The position numbers were made by a program, and so were the translations under genes. 64,000 bases of DNA from Nitratireductor alexandrii. GTDB lineage: Bacteria > Pseudomonadota > Alphaproteobacteria > Rhizobiales > Rhizobiaceae. The stretch spans positions 1-64,000 of the forward strand of contig NZ_RBVY01000012.1 of NCBI RefSeq assembly GCF_004000215.1, given 5' to 3'. Of the stretch, positions 18,037 to 25,797 are shown one piece after another; positions within the stretch are counted from its first letter, which is position 1, and each line of letters begins with the position of its first letter. The notes below the pieces were generated by a model that searched no databases, had not been told where the DNA came from, and saw only the letters and a program-made list of their open reading frames with translations.

Positions 18037-18307
18037 GATAAGGGCCGCCGTGGATGCGGGCAAACCCGTTCGCTGGGCGAACGAAGGCTACCGGGTTCAC
18101 CGGGATGGCCTTGGCCAATACCTCGTCATCTTTGACCGGAACGGCAGCACCATCGGTCTGACCGACCGGAGCGGCCGACACCTGAACGGGGCCAAGGCCG
18201 ACTTCTTCATATCGGAGCCGGACCATGGTGCCGCGGAAGAGAAGGGGAGGAAGGTGCGAGAGGCAACGTCGGACACACCTTCCGGCGCCAGGTCAGGTTG
18301 GAGGTAG
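18023..18307 (+). CDS. Small plasmid protein of unknown function
   Basis: 94 residues, starting inside the end of the previous gene (14-base overlap). The core VRWANEGYRVHRDGLGQYLVIF looks like a small beta-rich domain seen in other proteins of such plasmid blocks. The C-terminal 20 residues are basic and low in complexity. No function is assigned. Confidence 0.65.
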   Translation: MTIDEIRAAVDAGKPVRWANEGYRVHRDGLGQYLVIFDRNGSTIGLTDRSGRHLNGAKADFFISEPDHGAAEEKGRKVREATSDTPSGARSGWR

Positions 18308-18415
18308 GTGGGAAAGGAAAGAAGGCGTTCGGGGTTTGCGATCCCGTGAGGGGTCGGAGAGCAACCCGCCGGTCGCAGGCCTGGAGCCTGGCCGGCAAGC
18401 AGAAGGAGAAGACCC

Positions 18416-19144
18416 ATGTTCGCAGGAACCCTGACGAAGAACGTTGAGACCGCCGCCGCCGAGTACACCGGGATGATCCACTCCAGCCGGTTCGACATCG
18501 CGATCGCGCTCGAGGCACGGACAAAAATGTCCGAGAAGAGCCCGGACTACGATGTGACAGCCGTCAACAAGTCCGGACGCAAGGTGCGCATCGGCACGGC
18601 CTGGAACGAGACCGGCAACACCACCGGCAATCCCTACATCTCGATGCAGATCGATGTCGGTCTCGGCCCGTTCCGCGTCAACGCGGTGCAGACCAAGGAA
18701 GCCCGCGAGGCCGGAACCGGCGCGTTCGAGATCATCCCGCTCGTGTCGGCCGGCACCATGAAGTCCGGCTCGATCTCGGGCGAGCTGACCGCCATGGATG
18801 CCGACAACGCCTTCGCCGGTTACATCGCCAACATGATGTTCGACCTCGACTTCATGCTGATCGAGAACGACTACAAGACGGAGCAGACCCACCCCGACTA
18901 CCGGATCGAGGTCAGCTCGCCCAAGGGCAAGCCGATCCGCGTCGGCTCGGCCTGGATGGCCAAGAGCGCCCGGACCGGCAACGAGTACGTCTCGCTCCTC
19001 ATCAACACGCCCGACGGCGATCTGCGGGTGAACGCCGTGCAGAACGAGGAGCAGCGGGGCGGCAAGACCTTCTCGATCATCCCGTTCGTCGACAGCGGCG
19101 AGCGGGAGCGGGAAGGCGGGGCCGGGCTGTCGCTGGTCGCGTGA
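18416..19144 (+). CDS. Tandem DUF736 protein
   Basis: 242 residues, about twice the usual length. Two DUF736 copies are visible, near residues 30-115 and 140-230; each has a PDY strand, a (K)VRIG(T/S)AW motif, a GN-YIS/V(Q/L) strand and an FRVNAVQ / LRVNAVQ strand. Single-domain DUF736 proteins of about 100 residues are common on alphaproteobacterial plasmids and ICEs; function is unknown. The gene ends the maintenance block and is followed by a clear terminator. Confidence 0.85.
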   Translation: MFAGTLTKNVETAAAEYTGMIHSSRFDIAIALEARTKMSEKSPDYDVTAVNKSGRKVRIGTAWNETGNTTGNPYISMQIDVGLGPFRVNAVQTKEAREAGTGAFEIIPLVSAGTMKSGSISGELTAMDADNAFAGYIANMMFDLDFMLIENDYKTEQTHPDYRIEVSSPKGKPIRVGSAWMAKSARTGNEYVSLLINTPDGDLRVNAVQNEEQRGGKTFSIIPFVDSGEREREGGAGLSLVA

Positions 19145-19189
19145 TCACCTTTCGAGCGGAATGACTGGTCAGAGCGCCGGTCGCCGAAG

Positions 19190-19215
19190 GGAGCCACGGG
19201 AACGTGGCTCCTTTT
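19190..19215 (+). terminator. Rho-independent terminator after the DUF736 gene
   Basis: GGAGCCACG (19190-19198), loop GGAA, CGTGGCTCC (19203-19211), then TTTT. It closes the plus-strand block before the mercury module. The 237 bases that follow, up to 19452, hold no gene that I can see. Confidence 0.85.
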
Positions 19216-19452
19216 CGTGTTTGTTGGTCGTATCAGAGCAGAACCCTAAGGTCGGTTGTGCGGGCCGAAGTGGGCTTTGATTGCAATTGGATTGCTTTCA
19301 GACTTGTTGGTTGGCAGGAACGGTCAATAAATGAAACGGCTCTACAATTACGGCGAGTTGTAGAAGAGCAGCAGGTATATCGGAGCGTGAGAGCGAAAAG
19401 GCGATGTAATCAATTCGACGCGCTAGCGCTGCACTACATATGCAGCCGCCTC

Positions 19453-19779
19453 TCAAACACCCCTCGGCGCCCAGAGAATAATGCCCGCGCCGACAAGACA
19501 AGCAACCGCTCCGATAACATCCCATTGATCCGGGCGATGGCCCTCCACTGCCCAGAGCCATAGAAGGGACGATAGGATGTAGACGCCTCCGTAGGCCGCA
19601 TAGGCGCGACCCGCGTGATCGGCCGGGCTCAGCGCAAGCAGCCAGGCAAACGCGGCAAGACAGAGCATTCCCGGCGCCAGCCAGTACACGCTCTTGTCCA
19701 GCCGAAGCCATGCCCAGAACGCGAAGCATCCGGCAATTTCAGCCAGCGCAGCGGTGACGTAGATGACAGCTGTGTTCAT
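19453..19779 (-). CDS. YnfA / UPF0060 family membrane protein
   Basis: 108 residues, four transmembrane helices. The N-terminus [17 protein letters not shown], the central [12 protein letters not shown] and the C-terminal [19 protein letters not shown] are diagnostic of the YnfA family (SMR-like small transporters). It is the last gene of the minus-strand mercury module. A direct role in mercury resistance is not established. Confidence 0.9.
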   Translation of the reverse strand: MNTAVIYVTAALAEIAGCFAFWAWLRLDKSVYWLAPGMLCLAAFAWLLALSPADHAGRAYAAYGGVYILSSLLWLWAVEGHRPDQWDVIGAVACLVGAGIILWAPRGV

Positions 19780-19835
19780 CCGATGAGGCTAACCTACCGA
19801 GTATGATCAGGTCTATCGGAGGAAATCACCTGAAC

Positions 19836-21188
19836 TCAAAGAAGCGACCCCAAATCCGAACCGACGCTTGGATAGGCTGCGGTCATCGACTTGAGCTGTT
19901 TCGAGGTCAGACCCAGCTTGATCGCCAACCCGAAGAAGTTGATCAGCTCGCCGTACTCCGGGCCGAAAAGATGCGCCCCGAGAATCCTATCGTCCGACTT
20001 GTTGATCAAAATCTTCGCGGCGGCAGAATTTTCGCCGATCCGGTAGTTGGAATACCAGTTGCCCGTGTCTGTGAAGCGAACGTCTACATCGTGCCCGGCC
20101 TCGCGAGCCTCGGTCTCCAACATGCCGACGCGGGTCAGCTCCGGCACCGTGAACACCGCAGTCGGGATACCGGAGTAATCCGGCGCGATCTCGGCGTCCT
20201 TGAGCATGTTGGAGGCTGCGACCTTGCCCTCGATGACGGCGACGGGTGTCAGAGGCATCCCCTCGGTATCGGCGGAATCTCCCGCAGCAAAGACCACGCT
20301 GTTGGACGTACTTTGCAGATGCGGGGCCACGATGATGCCCTTGTCGCCAAATGCGACACCAGCAGCATCGAGGTCCAGATCGGCGAGCGCCGCAACACGG
20401 CCAGCTCCGTGCACGACAAGATCGGTCTCGATGACCCTCGTCTCGCCACCTGAATTGACTGCTACTGAGAAGACGGCACCCGATGCTTCAATCGAGACGA
20501 TCTCGGTTTTGCGCTGCACCTCTACACCGACATCAGCACCGCGGGCGATCAGCATTTCGACCAGATCGGGATCAAAGCCTTTTAGCGGTCTCGCGCCGCG
20601 ATCCACGATGATCGGCGCGGCACCGGCCCGTGCCGCGATGTGGGCAAATTCGAAAGACACGAACCCGCCCCCGACGAACAGGATACGCTTGGGCAAAGCC
20701 TCAAGATTGAGAAAATCCGTGCTGTCGATCATCAGATCGGCACCGGCAAAGCTGACGGGTCTCGGGATCGCGCCGGTGGCGATGAGAAACCTACGCGCCT
20801 CATAGGCCTTCCCGTCAACTTCGAGCGTATCGGGGCCGGTGAACCTGGCGGCACCATGTAGTGTTTCAACGCCGTTGCCCTTCAGGCCTTTCTCCATCTT
20901 GCCCGGCACTGGATCGGTAAAGCCGCGCTTGTGGGCCATCAGATCGGACCAGTTGACCGCCAGCCCGGCCGGGTCGATCCCCTTGCCGTCCAGCAGCCGC
21001 GCCGCATCGACGATTTCCGCGCCGCCCCGGAGGATCTTCTTGGGATCGCAACCGCGCAGGGCGCAGGTGCCGCCATAAGGCAGAGCATCGACAATGGCGA
21101 CGCGCCACCCGGCCGCGCCGCATTTATTTGCGGCCGCAACCCCGGCCATGCCCGCCCCGATGACGATCAGGTCATACTTCTCATTCAT
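19836..21188 (-). CDS. FAD/NAD(P) disulfide oxidoreductase (glutathione-reductase-like), second reductase of the mer module
   Basis: 450 residues. FAD-binding GAGMAG, redox disulfide GGTCALRGCDPKK (C42 and C47), NAD(P)-binding VGGGFVSFE, and the FAD motif VVFAAGDSAD. The C-terminal dimer-interface His-Pro of glutathione reductase and dihydrolipoamide dehydrogenase is replaced (TAAYPSVGSD), so the usual proton relay is missing. It has no C-terminal cysteine pair and is therefore not a second MerA. It is 23 bases downstream of merA on the same strand. A role in thiol recycling during mercury stress is inferred. Confidence 0.85.
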   Translation of the reverse strand: MNEKYDLIVIGAGMAGVAAANKCGAAGWRVAIVDALPYGGTCALRGCDPKKILRGGAEIVDAARLLDGKGIDPAGLAVNWSDLMAHKRGFTDPVPGKMEKGLKGNGVETLHGAARFTGPDTLEVDGKAYEARRFLIATGAIPRPVSFAGADLMIDSTDFLNLEALPKRILFVGGGFVSFEFAHIAARAGAAPIIVDRGARPLKGFDPDLVEMLIARGADVGVEVQRKTEIVSIEASGAVFSVAVNSGGETRVIETDLVVHGAGRVAALADLDLDAAGVAFGDKGIIVAPHLQSTSNSVVFAAGDSADTEGMPLTPVAVIEGKVAASNMLKDAEIAPDYSGIPTAVFTVPELTRVGMLETEAREAGHDVDVRFTDTGNWYSNYRIGENSAAAKILINKSDDRILGAHLFGPEYGELINFFGLAIKLGLTSKQLKSMTAAYPSVGSDLGSLL

Positions 21189-21211
21189 ATTCCGGTCCTT
21201 GGTTCGATCTT

Positions 21212-22642
21212 TTATCCGGCGCAGCAGCTGAGCTTGGCCACGTCCATATCGAAGGTCTGCGCCGCCAGTTTCAGACCTTCCACGGTAGTCAGATAGGGAA
21301 AGATCGTCTCCCCAAGTGCCTTGGTCGTCATGCCGAACTTCAGCGCCATAACCAGTGTCTGGATCGTATCGGACCCCTCGGGCGCGATGATCTGGCCACC
21401 CAGCAGCCTGTCGGTCTTCCTGTCTGCCACCAGCTTGATCAATCCGCGCGTGTCACGGGCGGCCAGCGCGCGCGGCACCTGGTCGAGCGGCACGATGGAG
21501 GTTTTCAAGTCGAACCCGGCGTCCCGCGCCTGTTGCTCGCCCAGTCCAACCCCGGCCACCTGCGGATCGGAGAACACGACCCAAGGCATGACAGCATTGT
21601 CATAGCGCTGGTTCTCGCCAAGAACCGCGTTTCTCACGGCGAGTTTCGCGCCATAGGCTGCCATGTAAACGAACTGGTCACGGTCGGTCACGTCGCCTGC
21701 CGCATAGATGCCCGGCACCGTAGTCTGCATGTCGTCGCCGATAACGATGGACCCGCCCGCGTTGGTCTCCACGCCGATTTCTGACAAGCCCATACCATCC
21801 GTATTGGCCCGCCGTCCTGCGGTGGAAACCAGATGATCTGCCGTAACCTCAACGGGTTCACCGTCCCGGATGACTCGCAGGGTCACGCCGGTCTCATCGC
21901 GGCGCACGCTGTCATAACTCAAACCCGTCAGAAGCGTGATGCCCTCGGCCGTGAACGCCGCCGCAAGTGCTTCCGAAACCTCCGGTTCCGCGCCCGGCAA
22001 GAGGTGCGACCGGGCGACCAGAGTAACCTTCACGCCCATTCGGCTCATCATCTGGGCCAGTTCCGCCCCGATGTAACCCGCGCCGATGAAGATCAGGCTT
22101 TCCGGCAGGGTTTCAAGCTCCAGCAGGCTGGTGCTGTCGAGTGCGCCGATCTCCTCGATCCCGTCAATGGTCGGCAGAACCGGATGCCCGCCGGTGGCGA
22201 TCACCACCTTGGGCGCGGTCAGGGTGCGACCGCCAACAATGATACCCCCCTCAGTCAGTTGCGCTGGACCGGCGTCGATATAATCGACCCCGGCATATTC
22301 CGGCAGCAGGTCCGCGTACTTCTTCTGTCGCAGGTTTGCCACCAGATCGTCTTTCGACTGGATCAGCGTTTTCCAATCATCGACTTTTGCGTCACCCGAC
22401 AGGCCGGGAAACCGCTTGGCTGCATGTGCACCATGGATCGCCTCGGCTGCACGGATCATCGCCTTGGACGGCACACAACCAACGTTCACGCAGGTGCCGC
22501 CGATGGTGCCGTGGCCGACCAGGGCCACCCGCTTGCCTGCGTCAGCAGCGGTGATCGCGGCGGAAAACCCCGCCGATCCCGCCCCGATAACGATCAGGTC
22601 ATAGCCGCCGTTTCCGTCGTCATTCTTGCCCAAGTCTTTCAT
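21212..22642 (-). CDS. merA: Mercuric reductase MerA
   Basis: 476 residues from the ATG at 22642. It reduces Hg(II) to Hg(0) with NADPH in the cytoplasm. Visible are the FAD motif VIGAGSAG, the active-site disulfide GGTCVNVGCVPSK (C51, C56), the NADPH motif IGAGYIGAE and the C-terminal vicinal cysteines LSCCAG (473-474) that hand Hg(II) to the active site; the last pair separates MerA from glutathione reductase. The N-terminal NmerA metal-binding domain is absent. The frame is open 14 codons further upstream, but that would overlap the preceding small gene, so the internal ATG is preferred. Confidence 0.93.
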   Translation of the reverse strand: MKDLGKNDDGNGGYDLIVIGAGSAGFSAAITAADAGKRVALVGHGTIGGTCVNVGCVPSKAMIRAAEAIHGAHAAKRFPGLSGDAKVDDWKTLIQSKDDLVANLRQKKYADLLPEYAGVDYIDAGPAQLTEGGIIVGGRTLTAPKVVIATGGHPVLPTIDGIEEIGALDSTSLLELETLPESLIFIGAGYIGAELAQMMSRMGVKVTLVARSHLLPGAEPEVSEALAAAFTAEGITLLTGLSYDSVRRDETGVTLRVIRDGEPVEVTADHLVSTAGRRANTDGMGLSEIGVETNAGGSIVIGDDMQTTVPGIYAAGDVTDRDQFVYMAAYGAKLAVRNAVLGENQRYDNAVMPWVVFSDPQVAGVGLGEQQARDAGFDLKTSIVPLDQVPRALAARDTRGLIKLVADRKTDRLLGGQIIAPEGSDTIQTLVMALKFGMTTKALGETIFPYLTTVEGLKLAAQTFDMDVAKLSCCAG

Positions 22643-22643
22643 G

Positions 22644-22781
22644 TCAGTGCGCTTCCCGCAGGTCGGTGTCTTGCCGCTTTGCAAAGACCAGATAGAGGAT
22701 CGCGCCGATGGCGATCAGCGGTGTCAGCATACCAAGCATTCCGAAGAACATGCCGAGGCCCGTGCAGGCTCCCATCATCAT
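22644..22781 (-). CDS. Tiny single-helix membrane protein of the mer operon
   Basis: 45 residues, beginning with three methionines (MMMGACTG) and holding one strong transmembrane helix (residues about 8-34) and a charged C-terminus. The start overlaps the stop of the preceding MerF-like gene by ATGA, and the next gene, merA, starts one base after its stop, which argues that it is translated. One cysteine (C6) sits at the membrane edge. Function unknown; a metal-relay or stabilising role is only a guess. Confidence 0.65.
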   Translation of the reverse strand: MMMGACTGLGMFFGMLGMLTPLIAIGAILYLVFAKRQDTDLREAH

Positions 22782-23164
22782 TGTGCTACTCCTTTGGATT
22801 TCGTTCGTTTGAGAAAAATGGCGTAGAGGCCGACAGCCGCAAAAGCACCGATGGTGATGCGGAGGGCAAAGCGGAACTCGAACCAGATGATCAGGATCGA
22901 CAGCAAGGCTGCGAGGGCCGTCGCCCAGAGTTTTGGGCTCGGCCCTGGACGACCAGCCCGCAACCAGAGCGCCTGTGCCACCACGGCGAGGCTGAAGAAC
23001 ATGAGCGGAAACAGCGCGTAGTCGAGCCAGCCGGTGAACGCCGAAAGGCCGACTCCGGCGATGACGACGACCAACAGGGGCGTGAAGCAGCACAGGGCCG
23101 CGAACAACGCGCCGCCCAGCCCCCATTTCAGCAAGCGGTCAGGGTTTTCAGTTGTTTGGGTCAA
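22778..23164 (-). CDS. merF: MerF-like mercury transport protein, extended
   Basis: 128 residues from a TTG at 23164; the TTG overlaps the stop of the preceding gene (TTGA), which supports this unusual start. Residues 10-65 are MerF-like, with LLKWGLGGALFAALCCFTP carrying the vicinal Cys pair in helix 1 and the GLSAFTGWLDYALFP loop. Classical MerF has about 81 residues and a second Cys pair; here the second pair is absent and two extra C-terminal helices are present, giving about four helices. It would bring Hg(II) into the cytoplasm for MerA. Confidence 0.78.
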   Translation of the reverse strand: MTQTTENPDRLLKWGLGGALFAALCCFTPLLVVVIAGVGLSAFTGWLDYALFPLMFFSLAVVAQALWLRAGRPGPSPKLWATALAALLSILIIWFEFRFALRITIGAFAAVGLYAIFLKRTKSKGVAQ

Positions 23165-23412
23165 GGCGCGTTCTTTCTGTCTGGAGAGCGATTGGTTTCT
23201 GCCGGTCGTCTGCTGGCGCGCCGGACTTCGCGAACGACCAGAAATGCGAGCGCGGCCACCAAGGCGATAGCAATGCCGCCCAAGCCCGAAAGCCAGGCTC
23301 CAACGCCGCCGAACACTGCGGCGAGCAGAGCCGTTCCGCCTCCGCAACAGACGATCATGATCGGTGCCGCAACACCGAAGGCCATAAGGCCGCCCATCAG
23401 GTTGTCACGCAT
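23161..23412 (-). CDS. Small two-helix membrane protein with a Cys-Cys pair (mer operon)
   Basis: 83 residues from the ATG at 23412. Helix 1 holds MIVCCGGGTALL and helix 2 follows after a short turn (GLGGIAIALVAALAFLVV). A vicinal Cys pair inside a first helix is what MerT, MerF, MerC and MerH use to pass Hg(II) through the membrane, so a mercury-uptake role is likely, but it does not match any of these closely by eye. It lies between merP and the MerF-like gene with a four-base overlap into the latter. Confidence 0.7.
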   Translation of the reverse strand: MRDNLMGGLMAFGVAAPIMIVCCGGGTALLAAVFGGVGAWLSGLGGIAIALVAALAFLVVREVRRASRRPAETNRSPDRKNAP

Positions 23413-23428
23413 AGAAATGCCCCGATCG

Positions 23429-23734
23429 TCAGGACGCAGGGTCCGACAGGACTTCAGCCGGATAGCCATTCGCCATCACCGCCTCGATGATCCGTTCCAC
23501 GCTGGCCTCGGCATCGTCAAAGGTGACGTTGTAAACGCCATGACCGTATTCGGGACCCTCCACGAAGTCGTTGATCTCGACAGACGGAACACCGCGCATC
23601 GAACTTGCAACGATGAACGAGCAGGACGGACAGGTGAGTTCGCTGACCGCAATCTCAACCGTCTGTTCTTCCGCGAACGCCTGTGAGGAAAGCGCGGCGA
23701 CTGCCAGCACTGATGATAGCAAAATGTGTTTCAT
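23429..23734 (-). CDS. merP: MerP-like periplasmic mercury-binding protein
   Basis: 101 residues. A signal peptide (about 1-21, ending AFA) is followed by an HMA domain with the binding motif TCPSC (C35, C38). Classical MerP has TCAAC, so the loop residues differ, but the two cysteines and the position in the operon agree. It binds Hg(II) in the periplasm and hands it to MerT. Confidence 0.85.
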   Translation of the reverse strand: MKHILLSSVLAVAALSSQAFAEEQTVEIAVSELTCPSCSFIVASSMRGVPSVEINDFVEGPEYGHGVYNVTFDDAEASVERIIEAVMANGYPAEVLSDPAS

Positions 23735-23749
23735 AGGTTTGATCCTTGC

Positions 23750-24157
23750 TCAGAATTTCAAGATGAAGGGCGTGATGTACGGAAAGGCCATCGCCACGGC
23801 GACGACAGCCGTTGCGCCCCAAAGGGTCGCACGCATGACCTTGCGATTGATCGGATGGGAACAGGTGCCATCCGCGCAGGACTCAACAGGCACCGGCTTG
23901 TAGGCCTTGTAGAACCCGTAGCCGAGGAACGCCGCGCTCAGCGCGAAGGTGTACCATTTGTAGGCGTAAAGCGCGCCGAGCTGCGCGATGAAGACACCCG
24001 TCACGCCGAAACTCACCAGCACAAGCGGCAGGATGCAGCAGGACGTCATCGCCAAAGCGCCCAGTACGCCAAACCCGGTCGCACCCCAGCCCTTGGCTGT
24101 ATCATTACTTCCTGGGCCATCTTGGCCTGAAATCTCCGCGCTCACGCTCTGGTTCAT
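23750..24157 (-). CDS. merT: Mercuric transporter MerT
   Basis: 135 residues from the ATG at 24157, first gene of the mer operon. Three helices: helix 1 has the vicinal pair TSCCILP (C40, C41), and the loop after helix 2 has SCADGTCSHP (C94, C99), the second Cys pair that takes mercury onward. An upstream GTG in frame would place the start beyond the MerR-type promoter and is rejected. Confidence 0.9.
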   Translation of the reverse strand: MNQSVSAEISGQDGPGSNDTAKGWGATGFGVLGALAMTSCCILPLVLVSFGVTGVFIAQLGALYAYKWYTFALSAAFLGYGFYKAYKPVPVESCADGTCSHPINRKVMRATLWGATAVVAVAMAFPYITPFILKF

Positions 24158-24186
24158 CGAATCGTCCTTGATCGGCTGTTTTGATC

Positions 24187-24217
24187 TTCCTAATGTCTGT
24201 AGTTGATACAGGCTCAA
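24187..24217 (-). promoter_or_regulatory. MerR-type mer promoter and operator
   Basis: Read on the minus strand: -35 TTGAGC (24217-24212), a 19-base spacer that holds the dyad CTGTA-N5-TACAG (24197-24211), then -10 TAGGAA (24192-24187). The over-long 19-base spacer with a central dyad is the signature of promoters twisted open by MerR. It lies between the divergent merT and merR genes. Confidence 0.75.
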
Positions 24218-24234
24218 GGGAGTTTTCATGGAAA

Positions 24235-24648
24235 ATGGATAACATAGGCGTGAATGCACTTCGGCGTGTCGATCTCGCCCGGGCCACGGGCTGCAACCTG
24301 GAAACCATCCGGTACTACGAGACAGTGGGGATAATGCCGGACCCGCCGCGCACCCCGAAGGGCTATCGCAGCTATGACGACACCCATGTCAGACGGTTGA
24401 AGTTCGTGATGCGGTCACGCGATCTCGGGTTCTCGTTGGAAGAAATTCGGGGGCTGCTCGGATTGGTGGACGACCGCACCCAGACGTGCGCTCAGGTCCA
24501 GACTGTCGCCGAAGCGCACCTTGAAGATGTGAAGGCAAAAATTGCTGATCTTGAGCGTATTGAGCGAGTCCTGTCTGAAACTGTCGCCCGATGCACAGGC
24601 GATGCCGCACCCGAATGTGCGGTGATCGACGCACTTCTTGGGGCGTAG
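24235..24648 (+). CDS. merR: Mercury-responsive regulator MerR
   Basis: 137 residues from the ATG at 24235, divergent from merT. Winged HTH near residues 10-45 (VDLARATGCNLETIRYYETVG), then the dimerisation helix. Three cysteines, C85, C120 and C128, have the C...C-x7-C layout of the Hg(II) site of MerR family members (Tn501 MerR uses C82, C117, C126). It represses and, with Hg(II), activates the mer promoter next to it. The 128 bases after its stop hold no gene that I can see. Confidence 0.9.
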   Translation: MDNIGVNALRRVDLARATGCNLETIRYYETVGIMPDPPRTPKGYRSYDDTHVRRLKFVMRSRDLGFSLEEIRGLLGLVDDRTQTCAQVQTVAEAHLEDVKAKIADLERIERVLSETVARCTGDAAPECAVIDALLGA

Positions 24649-24776
24649 TTGCACTACAGGATCATCCCAGATCGGCAAACCCGCGCAAAAGCAGCCGTTC
24701 GTTGCATCACAGAAGTTTAGTAGTTTGGGCTCCAAGCGGCCCAATGTGCGGCTGCAGCTAGTTCCGAGCGAATAGT

Positions 24777-25178
24777 CTAGCAGTAGTTCGCCCGCCTGAG
24801 CCGCGACCGCGCCGCCGGCGTCTCGAGATGAGCATACCGACCCCCGGAATACCGGCGGCAGTCGAGTGCGTGACCGGCGGCGATGAGTGCCGCGCCGATA
24901 TCCTCGCCCTCGACGAAGCAGATACCGACCCACCGGTCATGGGTCCGCTCTCCGTTGAGCTCGCACTCGACCCGGCGTCCAGCGAGATGATTGACCATCC
25001 AGCGCCGCGCGTCTCGTCCGGCGCGGGTACCGAGCTCCGGCGCGTCGACCCCGTTCAGCCGCACGGGCGTTCCGGAGACGACAATCGTGTCGGCATCCCG
25101 GACCTTGACCTGGGCCATGGCCGGCGAGGTCACCAGGGCCAGGGCGATCACGATGAGGTATCTCAAGCCCCGGGTCAT
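24777..25178 (-). CDS. Secreted thermonuclease-family (SNase-like) protein
   Basis: 133 residues from the ATG at 25178. A signal peptide (about 1-22, ending AMA) precedes a short staphylococcal-nuclease fold: RDADTIVVSGTPVRLNGVDAPELGT carries the Ca-binding Asp residues and the first Arg, and the later DRWVG...GEDIGAALIAAGHA is the family's closing helix. Short SNase-like proteins are common on conjugative elements, where they sit in the periplasm; the role in transfer is unknown. The frame continues far upstream but without similarity. Confidence 0.85.
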   Translation of the reverse strand: MTRGLRYLIVIALALVTSPAMAQVKVRDADTIVVSGTPVRLNGVDAPELGTRAGRDARRWMVNHLAGRRVECELNGERTHDRWVGICFVEGEDIGAALIAAGHALDCRRYSGGRYAHLETPAARSRLRRANYC

Positions 25179-25797
25179 TCCTCGGCCAGTTCCTTTCACT
25201 TTCCTGCCTATCCCTGCCAGACCTTTGTGGCATGAGTTGGCCCATCCCGCACGATTGCCTGACGGCCTCGCCCGCTCGTTCGCCAAGTCGCGGGCGAGAT
25301 ATCGGCCCCTGGCCGATCGCGCATTCGGCCATGCGGCCTCACCGCGGCGAAGCACCCGGCATCCCGGTTTGCCCGTCTCGCGAGCGCGGCACTCCCCGGC
25401 CGCCGCGACGGATTGCGCTCTGGTCTGTTTTGGCCGGGAGCCAAAACGATCCCGCCGCTCCATCCGTCGCGCTCTGCATCCGGTCGCGCCGCTTGCCTGC
25501 TCGCGTCGGTCAAACCTGGCGTCAAACCACACACACATGAGTGCGGAAGCATATCCTCCGGATGGCTCCCGAATCCGCCCGCGTCAAGGATCGCAAAACT
25601 TTTCGGTGAGGGCGGTGGGTGAGGGAGCGTCGGTCCCGTGCGCGGCGCCGCGTCTGTGGTTAGTCAGGCGCCTTGAAAACTTTTGCGCCCGGCCAGCCGG
25701 CGGCTCCGCCGTCCCTGACCCGGTCAGCTTCGGAAACCAGACGTCCGGCCATGCCACCACACTCCCGTGGTGGTCACCGAACATCTGGAGAGACACC
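25179..25797. other. 619-base intergenic region with a spaced near-perfect inverted repeat
   Basis: No convincing gene. CGCAAAACTTTTC (25592-25604) and GAAAACTTTTGCG (25675-25687) are inverted copies with one mismatch, about 70 bases apart. AT-rich arms in GC-rich DNA may be protein-binding sites. Divergent promoters for the nuclease gene and the DUF2493 gene should also lie here. Confidence 0.4.

Noticed and set aside
24991-25797. Long N-terminal extension that would join DUF2493 to an upstream frame
   Set aside because: The extra 269 codons have no similarity, are Arg/Pro/Ser-rich and overlap the SNase gene; a good ribosome site precedes the ATG at 25798.
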